From NCBI GenBank assembly GCA_903921605.1, contig CAIXQV010000613.1, positions 1-8,464 of the forward strand: a stretch of 8,464 bases of DNA, read 5' to 3'. Positions 1-6,524 of the stretch are shown here, piece after piece. Position numbers and translations under genes: made by a program. The stretch's first letter is position 1, and every line of letters begins with the position of its first letter. This DNA is from an uncultured Planctomycetaceae bacterium. GTDB taxonomy: Bacteria > Planctomycetota > Planctomycetia > Planctomycetales > Planctomycetaceae. The notes under the pieces are model-generated. The model had not been told where the DNA came from. It saw nothing but the letters and a program-made list of their open reading frames with translations, and searched no databases.

Positions 1-116
1 AGTCCCGTCACATGCGACCGAGATCCTCCGGCCAGTTCCTGCACGCAGCGATCGGCTCGCGCATCAATGAACGGCGAATCAGCTTCCAGTTGAAGTTCAC
101 GAATCAAAAACGGCAC
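1..116 (-). CDS. Partial unrecognised protein, N-terminal part only
   Basis: On the minus strand a frame is open from a GTG at 116-114 to the window edge, 38 codons without a stop, encoding a peptide that begins (M)PFLIRELQLEADSPF. The composition is ordinary for a soluble protein, with alternating acidic, basic and hydrophobic residues, and is less Arg/Ser-biased than the other frames here. An in-frame TGA lies nine codons upstream of the GTG, and GTG is the only common start codon in between, so GTG is the best start. A TTG at the fourth codon is an alternative. No clear Shine-Dalgarno sequence precedes it. I do not recognise the family. If real, it is transcribed divergently from the secreted peptidase gene. 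The call is weak because only about 38 residues are visible and a random open stretch of this length is possible. Confidence 0.35.
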   Translation of the reverse strand, partial: MPFLIRELQLEADSPFIDARADRCVQELAGGSRSHVTG

Positions 117-468
117 GCAGAGACTTTCAGGGTTGGACTTTCAACAACTTTCGGACGCTCATGAATTGATGAGTTATCGCGACCACCTTGGTCATGCACG
201 CTGCGGAAGTCCCATCGGCGGAGCGACGGGCGTACTGTACACCCGTCGCTCCGCCGACGGGCTGCATGCTCAAAGGTCGGGGCCTGCGTATCGTATGCGA
301 CGAATGTGCGAATCCTCCGGGTTTGCGGCCTGTTTACCACTGTTTTTAGGCTCTTTTGTTGCTCTTCCGAAGAATGCTCGTCTTGACCCGGGGAGCCTTT
401 TTCCTGCATGATCAAACTTGGCCAGATCCGCGTCCCTGCTGAGTGTTCAGAAAGTCAACCAATCCACG
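117..468. other. Non-coding region upstream of the secreted peptidase gene
   Basis: No convincing gene is seen here. Open frames on both strands run through a large inverted repeat and give low-complexity Arg/Ser-rich translations unlike proteins. The region contains the hairpin at 211-261 and, near 330-360, a T-rich stretch. If both flanking genes are real it must hold their promoters, but I could not pick a -35/-10 pair with confidence. Confidence 0.6.
211..261. repeat. Long near-perfect inverted repeat (25-nt arms)
   Basis: The arm at 211-235 (begins CCCATCGGCGGAGCGACGGG) and the arm at 237-261 are reverse complements at 23 of 25 positions, separated by a single base (T236). Both differences would be C-A mismatches in plus-strand RNA but G-U pairs in minus-strand RNA, so a transcript in the minus direction could pair along the whole arm apart from the tight loop. 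The innermost GTAC/GTAC bases cannot all pair around a one-base loop, so the real loop is probably longer. The stem is GC-rich with no following T-run on either side. It could be a REP-like dispersed palindrome, a structured 5' leader of the left-edge gene, or a remnant of a small mobile element. The structure is directly visible; its role is not. Confidence 0.85.
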
Positions 469-3400
469 ATGAAGCCCAGACGACGAAGATCTCTGGTCAG
501 AACTCAACCCTGCTGGATTGCTTCAGCCAATGGGGCCTCTGCAGCCACGGAAACGCTCGAAGACCGATCTTTGCTCAGCAACCTGACCATCGCGAACGCT
601 TTTCTGGTCGATGGGAACAACAGCCGTATCAACAGCCCGCTGCTGGGTGAACAGGTCGAAATTCGCAGTCTTTATTCCACCAATGGGCTGACGGCTTCGG
701 CGTCGTATGCGATTCGGTTTATCGTCGATGGTATCGCGGTAGACCAAACCGACCTGACATTTGGAGCCGCTACCGCTGCAGCCACCGAGAACTGGTTCGC
801 CGATATGTTCCATGGCTACGCTGAATCGGGCAGCCATTCTGTTCAGGTCATTCTGGATCCGTTCAATCAGGTCGCCGAAACCAACGAAGCTGATAACTCA
901 CTGACATTCTCATACGCTCCTGTTCGAGCCACGAATCTGCCTCAGAAGCTGAGTCCCGTCGTTGAGGGTACTGCTGGTGTCGACTGGCGAGTGATGAACT
1001 TCGCAGATCTGGATCCTCGACCCGGCTTCCTGCGAGATTATCGCGGCGGCAAGTTTACTTACGATACTCCGACGTTTGGACACGACGCGCTCGACATCGG
1101 ACTGGCCGATTTTTCTGCGGCTGATGAAGGGATGCCGGTCCTTGCCGCGGCCGATGGGATCGTAGAAGCCGTCAACGACGGAGCCTTTGACCGCAATAAG
1201 AGCTTTGCCTATCCAGAGCCACCCGCCAACTATGTCATCATCAATCTTGGAGACGGCTGGCGAGCCAAATACTGGCACCTGCGAAGAGATTCCGTTTCAG
1301 TGAAGGTCGGCGATTCGATTGCCGCCGGTGATTTTCTGGGCTGGACCGGCAGTTCAGGCTTTTCCACCGGACCCCATGTCCATTTTGAGCTGACGTACAA
1401 GAACCATCCGGTCGAAACAATGCTGGATCCTGCGACGTTCTGGGTGACGCCGCCTCAATATCCGGCGGATTATCGACACGTGATCAAATCGGGCTTCTCA
1501 AGTAATGTCCCGACCCCTTCTGAGTGGACCGAGCAACCTCAGGACATTCGCACATTCAAGCCTGGCAACCGCCTTTCGTTCTGGGTGATTGCCGGAGCGA
1601 TGATGCCGGGAGATACTCGTACCGTCCGCCTCCAGCGGCCTGATGGCAGTCTGTTTCTGGATCAGACGAGTAACCCGGGAAGTACTTTCTTTCAGGTTTC
1701 TCAATGGGCTTATACGGTCACTCTTCCCACTACCAATGTAATGGGGACGTGGACTGCGACATGGCTCCAAAATGGCGTCGAGCTGACTCGACAGACTTTC
1801 ACGGTTTCCAATACAGGTGTTCCGGAACTCCGAGTTGACCTTGGCAGTGAACTCATTCCCAGCGGACGATTTACTCCGATCGACTTTGGTGAGTCTCTTC
1901 CGGGTTCTGTCGGGCAAATCCGAACGTTTGATATTCGCAACTTTGGCTCTGCGTTGCTTTCACTGAATTCAGTCACAGTACCGACCGGTTATGAAGTCGT
2001 GAGTTATCCTGCGACTGTTCTGCAACCTGGTCAGTCCACGACGTTAACGGTTCGCCTCTCGACCACCGCTCAGGGATACTTTGCCGGTGAATTGCGTTTA
2101 GTGACCAATGATTCTGATGAGTCGCTGTACCGTATCTGGCTGGAAGGTATTGTCGCGCCAGCCGAAATTGGCACATTGATTCCCGGGCTGTCGGTAAGAA
2201 AGGCGGCTGAGGGGACGCGGCTTTTTGCCAATGTGCGTCGCACAGGAAATCTAACCTCGGCACTGACGGTTTCGCTGTTGGCTGATAAGACGGAACTTCT
2301 TTTACCATCAACAGTTACGATCCCTGCCGGAGCAGCATTCGTCAACTTTGAGGTCCAGGCTGTTCAGGATCTGACGACAGACAGTGAACAGCGAGTATCG
2401 TTGACAGCTTCTGCTGTCGGGCTGCGATCCGGACAAAATGAAGTTCACATTCTGGATGCTATTCCGGACATTCGAGTACCCGCTTCACCCAATATTATTG
2501 GTCCAACGAAAAGCGTTCTGAATAATCCTGTAACGATCTCCTGGACGCCCGTTTCGAATGCCTCCAGCTACGATGTCCGTGTCGATTTTCTGTCCGGAAC
2601 AAAGCCCAATTTGGTCCGATCAACGGTGACACAGACTTCTCTTTCACTCGGCGGATTTCATGAACTGGGGCGTTATCGCGTCATGGTGCGAGCGAACCTT
2701 AGCAGCGGTGGTTCGACCGCCTTCAGCGCAGGTCATCTCTTTCGTGTCGACAGTCCGATCTTATTGACCCCGTTGGCTGAGGTTCAGGTGACTTCTCGCC
2801 CGGTGCTTTTCTGGAACACAGTACCGACGGCCGTTAGATATGAATTCCAGATCGAGGACATCCTCCGGCTGAAATACTTCGTGGCCTCTTCCTCCAGCAG
2901 CACCTCAACCAGCCTGACGTTTCCAAACCCTTTGCCGATGGGTATGTACGAAGTTCGAGTTCGTGCGATTGATGCTCTAAATGAGAAGACGTCCTGGTCA
3001 CCAGCGCGTTCGTTCACTGTGGTCCCGGTTCCGTCACCGAGCCTGACTCCGCTGTCGACTTTCTACAGGACTCCTGCCCTGAGATGGTCGCCGGTGCTCG
3101 GTGCTCGAAGTTATGATGTTGTGCTTCGCGATCAGAGAACCGGTAAAACGATTTATCAGGCTTCTGAAGTGAGACGGACTGTCTGGACAACTCCGGAAAG
3201 TCTGCCTGTCGGAAACTACACCTGGCAAGTCCGTGCTTCTGCTGAGTATGACGTTCACAGTGCCTGGAGCCCTGTTCGCAACTTAACTATCGGTGGCCAG
3301 CCGCAAATGCTGACTCCCCTGAACTCTGCTGCGGGAAGTGTCACTTTTCATTGGGATCCCGTGCAGTTCGCTGATCGTTATGAACTGCGTGTTGTCAGCG

Positions 3401-3567
3401 AATCGGCGTTGCAGACGGATATCCTGCGTGTGAGCACGATCCTGGGAACTGCTAAAGAGATCACTCGAACACTTCCTGTCGGAGCTTATCGTGTTTGGCT
3501 ACGTGCTTTCAGCCCCTATGGAGAAGCAAGTGCATGGAGTTTCGCTGTTCGCTTTGTCGTAAGCTGA
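469..3567 (+). CDS. Secreted M23 (LytM-type) metallopeptidase with CARDB, Calx-beta-like and FnIII-like modules
   Basis: This gene encodes a 1032-residue exported or surface protein predicted to cleave peptide bridges, classically in peptidoglycan. From ATG 469 the N-terminus is Arg-rich and reaches LEDRSLLS at about residues 30-37, the planctomycetal LEPR-XLL signature, with no ordinary hydrophobic signal peptide. The frame stays open back to a TTG at 418, but ATG 469 gives the usual distance to that signature. No strong ribosome site precedes either start. Domain order: CARDB-like (about 38-150); M23 peptidase (about 195-323) with HxxxD (His205, Asp209), His270 in YWHLR and HVH (His303, His305), so the zinc and catalytic set is complete; a beta-rich segment (about 338-447); choice-of-anchor-D-like (about 453-563); Calx-beta-like (about 566-663); four FnIII-like repeats (about 678-1032). 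It ends without a dockerin, sorting or membrane anchor. The peptidase fold is near certain; the substrate is inferred. Confidence 0.95.
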   Translation: MKPRRRRSLVRTQPCWIASANGASAATETLEDRSLLSNLTIANAFLVDGNNSRINSPLLGEQVEIRSLYSTNGLTASASYAIRFIVDGIAVDQTDLTFGAATAAATENWFADMFHGYAESGSHSVQVILDPFNQVAETNEADNSLTFSYAPVRATNLPQKLSPVVEGTAGVDWRVMNFADLDPRPGFLRDYRGGKFTYDTPTFGHDALDIGLADFSAADEGMPVLAAADGIVEAVNDGAFDRNKSFAYPEPPANYVIINLGDGWRAKYWHLRRDSVSVKVGDSIAAGDFLGWTGSSGFSTGPHVHFELTYKNHPVETMLDPATFWVTPPQYPADYRHVIKSGFSSNVPTPSEWTEQPQDIRTFKPGNRLSFWVIAGAMMPGDTRTVRLQRPDGSLFLDQTSNPGSTFFQVSQWAYTVTLPTTNVMGTWTATWLQNGVELTRQTFTVSNTGVPELRVDLGSELIPSGRFTPIDFGESLPGSVGQIRTFDIRNFGSALLSLNSVTVPTGYEVVSYPATVLQPGQSTTLTVRLSTTAQGYFAGELRLVTNDSDESLYRIWLEGIVAPAEIGTLIPGLSVRKAAEGTRLFANVRRTGNLTSALTVSLLADKTELLLPSTVTIPAGAAFVNFEVQAVQDLTTDSEQRVSLTASAVGLRSGQNEVHILDAIPDIRVPASPNIIGPTKSVLNNPVTISWTPVSNASSYDVRVDFLSGTKPNLVRSTVTQTSLSLGGFHELGRYRVMVRANLSSGGSTAFSAGHLFRVDSPILLTPLAEVQVTSRPVLFWNTVPTAVRYEFQIEDILRLKYFVASSSSSTSTSLTFPNPLPMGMYEVRVRAIDALNEKTSWSPARSFTVVPVPSPSLTPLSTFYRTPALRWSPVLGARSYDVVLRDQRTGKTIYQASEVRRTVWTTPESLPVGNYTWQVRASAEYDVHSAWSPVRNLTIGGQPQMLTPLNSAAGSVTFHWDPVQFADRYELRVVSESALQTDILRVSTILGTAKEITRTLPVGAYRVWLRAFSPYGEASAWSFAVRFVVS

Positions 3568-3570
3568 CTT

Positions 3571-3610
3571 TGACTCGGCCCCGCGCCCCGCTGCGGCTCG
3601 GGTCGAGTCA
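3571..3610. terminator. Hairpin in convergent junction, probable bidirectional terminator
   Basis: The arms 3571-3581 (TGACTCGGCCC) and 3600-3610 (GGGTCGAGTCA) pair over 11 positions with one G-U-type pair, enclosing an 18-nt GC-rich loop. The hairpin starts three bases after the stop of the secreted peptidase gene, and its right arm contains the stop codon of lpxK (3608-3610). Position between two genes that converge suggests transcription termination for both. There is no T-run on either side, so it is not a canonical intrinsic terminator and the role is inferred from position. Confidence 0.5.
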
Positions 3611-4645
3611 CTCAAACAGCAGGCTTTCCAGCAGCTTCCGATGCCTCGGATCCGGAAAGACGGCTGCGATTTCCAAGGCAAGAAACGGGCTTGTGGCCGG
3701 GATTTTGACCAGATCTTTGACCGTCGTTACGACGCGATTGATGCCCCTGGATGCAGCTCGCTCAGCGATTTCTGTCAGATCTTCGTTCGTGTAATGATGG
3801 TGATCAGGAAACCACTGAGTCGCCTCAACACGCAACCCAGCTTTTCGACACGTTTCGGCGAACGCTTCGGGATTTCCGATGCCGCTAATCAGCATCACTG
3901 GCTGGTCGCTGACTTCTTCGACTGAATATCGACGACCATGGACATCGATCAGGCCTGAGGGACAAAACTCCACCCGACCTATTCGATTGGCCTGTTTCAA
4001 CGCGATCTTTCGAACACGCTCTTCGATCGCTGCCAGCACTGATTCCGCGACCATATCCGATCTCGTTAACAACACCATATCCGCGCGTTTCAGAGCTGTC
4101 AGAGGTTCTCGCAACAATCCTCGCGGCAGTAGATGGTCATATCCAAACGGATTTGTGGCATCGATCAGTACTATGTCCAGTTCCCGATGAAGCTGTCGAT
4201 GTTGGTATCCATCATCCATCACTATGGTGTCGATATCCGTCGTGCTGATCAGCTTGCGAGCTGCCGTAAATCGTGATGAATTCTGTTCGTGGGGCACTCC
4301 CGGACAGAGCCGTTCCAACACTCGCTTTTCGTCATTGGCCTGCCCGTCCACGGAACGATAACCACGGCTGATGATTCCTGGGATACGATCCTGTTGTTGC
4401 AGGATTTGCACGACCAGGGCCACGATCGGCGTCTTTCCGGTTCCTCCTGTGGTGAGATTTCCCACACTGATCACCGGAGCATTAACTCGACGAGGCTTGC
4501 GAATCCCAAAATCAAATCCTGCGTTTCGCAGTTCGATTGCCCCGCGATAAACGGGCTCCAGAATCGTGAGCCCAAGCCGACCAATTCCTGCAAGAATTCC
4601 GTGCGTCTTTCCGCTGATCAGATTGAGGAAGCCTTGTTCGTTCAA
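3608..4645 (-). CDS. lpxK: Tetraacyldisaccharide 4'-kinase (LpxK)
   Basis: LpxK uses ATP to phosphorylate the 4' position of the tetraacyl disaccharide 1-phosphate, the step giving lipid IVA in lipid A synthesis, at the cytoplasmic face of the inner membrane. The 345-residue length is normal for the family. Visible motifs are the P-loop GNLTTGGTGKTP (residues 62-73), SRGYRS (93-98), DDGYQHR (144-150), LPRGLLREP (173-181) and the late FPDHHHY segment (279-285). The N-terminal hydrophobic stretch around 15-31 fits membrane association. The start is a TTG (4645-4643); a TAG lies 13 codons upstream with no ATG or GTG between, and the residues after TTG (NEQGFLNLISG) match where family members normally begin. 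No Shine-Dalgarno sequence is evident. It converges on the secreted peptidase gene and diverges from the ABC operon. It indicates a Gram-negative-type outer membrane. Confidence 0.97.
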   Translation of the reverse strand: MNEQGFLNLISGKTHGILAGIGRLGLTILEPVYRGAIELRNAGFDFGIRKPRRVNAPVISVGNLTTGGTGKTPIVALVVQILQQQDRIPGIISRGYRSVDGQANDEKRVLERLCPGVPHEQNSSRFTAARKLISTTDIDTIVMDDGYQHRQLHRELDIVLIDATNPFGYDHLLPRGLLREPLTALKRADMVLLTRSDMVAESVLAAIEERVRKIALKQANRIGRVEFCPSGLIDVHGRRYSVEEVSDQPVMLISGIGNPEAFAETCRKAGLRVEATQWFPDHHHYTNEDLTEIAERAASRGINRVVTTVKDLVKIPATSPFLALEIAAVFPDPRHRKLLESLLFE

Positions 4646-4950
4646 GCGGTGGAACTCGATATTTTGAGCGTTTCTGGTGGGCTATTTGACGGGGAATCTT
4701 AGTGCTGGGTGATTGCTTGAGCCAGTATCTGGTCCGCTTCATGACTCCTTCACTTCTGACGTCGCTGGTAGATTCTCCGTCGTCTTTGGCCGATTCGGTC
4801 GGTTTTCGCCGGTTTTTCCCTGCTTTTACCCTACCTTAGGCACCTATGTGCTCTTGATCTTGCTGCTTTTTCCGGGTGAAAGTCGTTGCCATCTTGACTA
4901 CGATGACCGGGCCGCTGCTTTTCTGCTCCCGCTATTTCGCTCGGATCTTC
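4646..4950. promoter_or_regulatory. Divergent intergenic region between lpxK and the ABC operon
   Basis: This 305-base stretch separates two divergently read genes, so promoters for both should lie here. It is T-rich on the plus strand between about 4780 and 4870. I see no convincing -35/-10 pair, riboswitch or strong dyad. On the minus strand an ATG at 4742-4740, with GGAG only two bases before it, opens a 76-codon frame that runs out of register into lpxK; its Arg/Lys-rich product resembles no family and it is probably not a gene. Confidence 0.45.
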
Positions 4951-5769
4951 ATGCCGTCTCCTTCCTCAGCTTCCGAAAAACCGTCTCCCGCATTTGCCCT
5001 GCGCAATATCGAGCTGCGTTTTAAAGGTGCGGAACGAGCGGTCTTTCAGAACCTCTGTTTGGATGTTGTTCAGGGAGAATTTCTGTCGATCGTCGGGCCT
5101 TCCGGTTGCGGCAAATCCACTCTGCTCAAGATGCTGGCCGGTTTGCTGATGCCGACAGGCGGAGAATTGAATCGACACTCGATCTCCGCGGAGTCCTCCC
5201 GTCGAATCGGTTTTGTTTTTCAGCACCCCACTCTTCTTCCGTGGAGGACAGCGGCTGAGAACCTGAAGTTGCCGCTTGAACTCGGCCCAGACGCTGGCTC
5301 AAGGCAATTGTCACGAACGGAGTGCGAAGATTTGCTGCTGCAAGTGGGACTGACTGCGGCCGATGCTGACAAACGACCATCTGAGCTGTCTGGTGGCATG
5401 CAAATGCGATTATCTCTGGCCCGTGCTCTCGCAACTGGCCCGGATATTCTCCTTCTTGATGAACCTTTTGCGGCCGTTGATGACCTGTTGCGATTGCGAC
5501 TTCAGGAAGATGTCAGACGATTGTACGAGCAGAAAAATCTGACCACGATTTTGGTCACTCATAATCTGCATGAGGCGGTTTTTATGAGCGATCGAGTCGT
5601 CGTCCTGGGTGGCTCACCGTCTCGCGTTGTCGACGCCTTTACGGTCTCTGGGCCAAGGGAACGTACGGCAGAGTTTCGTCAGTCTTCAGCGTTTTTCGAT
5701 GATTTGCGACTGGTCACCGCTGCTCTGTTCAGAACTCCTGTCAGCGGAAAGGAGGTCGAACATGCGTGA
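4951..5769 (+). CDS. ABC importer ATP-binding protein (SsuB/TauB/ThiZ-like)
   Basis: This is the cytoplasmic ATPase that powers uptake through the permease encoded immediately downstream. From ATG 4951 the product is 272 residues. All functional motifs are intact: Walker A GPSGCGKST (residues 49-57), Q-loop FQHP (Gln91), signature LSGGMQMR (146-153), Walker B ILLLDEP (166-172), D-loop region (about 174-178) and switch His204 in LVTHNLHEA. The pattern FQHPTLLPWRTAAEN and the overall length are typical of the nitrate/sulfonate/taurine/pyrimidine-precursor importer group. The frame continues upstream to ATG 4903 and GTG 4876, but those extensions encode a Leu/Phe/Arg-rich segment not usual in the family; none of the three starts has a clear ribosome site. 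The stop overlaps the permease start by 8 bases. The transported substrate cannot be assigned. Confidence 0.95.
   Translation: MPSPSSASEKPSPAFALRNIELRFKGAERAVFQNLCLDVVQGEFLSIVGPSGCGKSTLLKMLAGLLMPTGGELNRHSISAESSRRIGFVFQHPTLLPWRTAAENLKLPLELGPDAGSRQLSRTECEDLLLQVGLTAADADKRPSELSGGMQMRLSLARALATGPDILLLDEPFAAVDDLLRLRLQEDVRRLYEQKNLTTILVTHNLHEAVFMSDRVVVLGGSPSRVVDAFTVSGPRERTAEFRQSSAFFDDLRLVTAALFRTPVSGKEVEHA
5748..5756 (+). promoter_or_regulatory. Strong ribosome binding site for the permease
   Basis: AAAGGAGGT lies inside the last codons of the ATPase gene, with its core GGAGG ending about six bases before the ATG at 5762. It is the best Shine-Dalgarno match in the window. It decides the permease start at 5762 against an in-frame ATG at 5609 and explains how the overlapping genes are both translated. 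Confidence 0.9.
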
Positions 5770-6514
5770 AATTCTTGTCTTCGTTTTGCTCGTCATAGTC
5801 TGGCAATTGACCGTTTGGCTGGGGAATATTCACCCGGTTCTCTTCCCCGGTCCCACGGCTGTGGCGACTGCTGCGTGGAAACTTCGGGTCGATTTACTCG
5901 AAGCAACCTTTCGTACCGCTTTAGCTGCCTTTACTGGTTTGTCGATCAGTGTGATCCTCGGCACTCTGTCAGCCTTTGTATTCTCCCAGTCCACGTTGAT
6001 CCGGCGTGCTCTGTATCCCTATGCAGTACTGCTGCAAACGATCCCGATTATCGCGATTGCTCCGATAGTGATTGTCTCGTTTGGGCGAGGATTCTTCAGC
6101 ATCGCTCTCGTGTCTTCCGTGATCAGTCTCTTCCCGATCATTACGAATACCACTACCGGTCTACTTCAAATTGATCCTAACCTGCTGGATCTGTTTCGGC
6201 TGAATGGGGCCACGCGTTTGCAGACTTTGCTGAAGCTTCGAGTGCCCTGCTCTTTGCCGTTTCTTTTCTCCGGCATCCGCATCGCCAGCGGTTCCGCAAT
6301 TGTTGGCGCGATCGTTGGTGAGTTCTTTGTTGGCTCCGGACAGCCCGGACTTGGGGCTATGATTCAGCGAAAATCGGCTTCTCTGGATATGGCTGAACTT
6401 TACGCCACCGTCTTCACTTCCACCGCGCTGGGAACCCTGGCTTTTGCGGCCGTTAGTCTTCTCGGTGAAAGTCTTCTGCGACGACGCTTCGGGATGAGTC
6501 TGGGCGGACGATAG
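5762..6514 (+). CDS. ABC importer permease (SsuC/TauC/ThiX-like)
   Basis: This inner-membrane subunit forms the translocation path for the ATPase encoded upstream. The 250-residue product has about six hydrophobic segments, beginning with residues 4-20 and continuing around 52-74, 84-106, 110-128, 168-192 and 212-235. The EAA-type cytoplasmic loop that docks on the ATPase is visible at about 147-175 (NGATRLQTLLKLRVPCSLPF, then SGIRIA), and PGPTAV near the N-terminus is typical of this permease family. The start is set by the strong AAAGGAGGT site; an in-frame ATG at 5609 would add 51 residues unlike a membrane protein. The gene overlaps the ATPase by 8 bases, so the two are co-transcribed and probably translationally coupled. 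No binding-protein gene follows: the next gene converges from the other strand after 10 bases. Substrate unknown; sulfonate, nitrate or thiamine precursor are only family possibilities. Confidence 0.95.
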   Translation: MREILVFVLLVIVWQLTVWLGNIHPVLFPGPTAVATAAWKLRVDLLEATFRTALAAFTGLSISVILGTLSAFVFSQSTLIRRALYPYAVLLQTIPIIAIAPIVIVSFGRGFFSIALVSSVISLFPIITNTTTGLLQIDPNLLDLFRLNGATRLQTLLKLRVPCSLPFLFSGIRIASGSAIVGAIVGEFFVGSGQPGLGAMIQRKSASLDMAELYATVFTSTALGTLAFAAVSLLGESLLRRRFGMSLGGR

Positions 6515-6524
6515 ATTTTTTTCC

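Noticed and set aside
133..411. Plus-strand open frame of 92 codons and a minus-strand frame of 103 codons (104-415) upstream of the peptidase gene
   Set aside because: Both run straight through the large inverted repeat and give Arg/Ser-rich translations without family features; the plus-strand frame starts without a good ribosome site.
418..468. TTG 418 as the start of the secreted peptidase
   Set aside because: ATG 469 gives the usual short Arg-rich lead into LEDRSLLS; the extra 17 residues add nothing recognisable.
4512..4742. Minus-strand 76-codon ORF overlapping lpxK
   Set aside because: It is out of frame with lpxK, highly basic, resembles no family, and most of it is a shadow of the lpxK coding sequence.
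4876..4950. Upstream starts GTG 4876 or ATG 4903 for the ATPase
   Set aside because: The extension is not typical of the family and neither start has a ribosome site; kept only as an alternative.
5609..5761. ATG 5609 as the permease start
   Set aside because: It would overlap the ATPase gene by 161 bases and add 51 non-membrane residues, whereas ATG 5762 has an excellent AAAGGAGGT site and begins with a hydrophobic segment.
6515..6524. T-run after the permease as an intrinsic terminator
   Set aside because: Seven Ts (6516-6522) are present but I found no convincing stem immediately before them.
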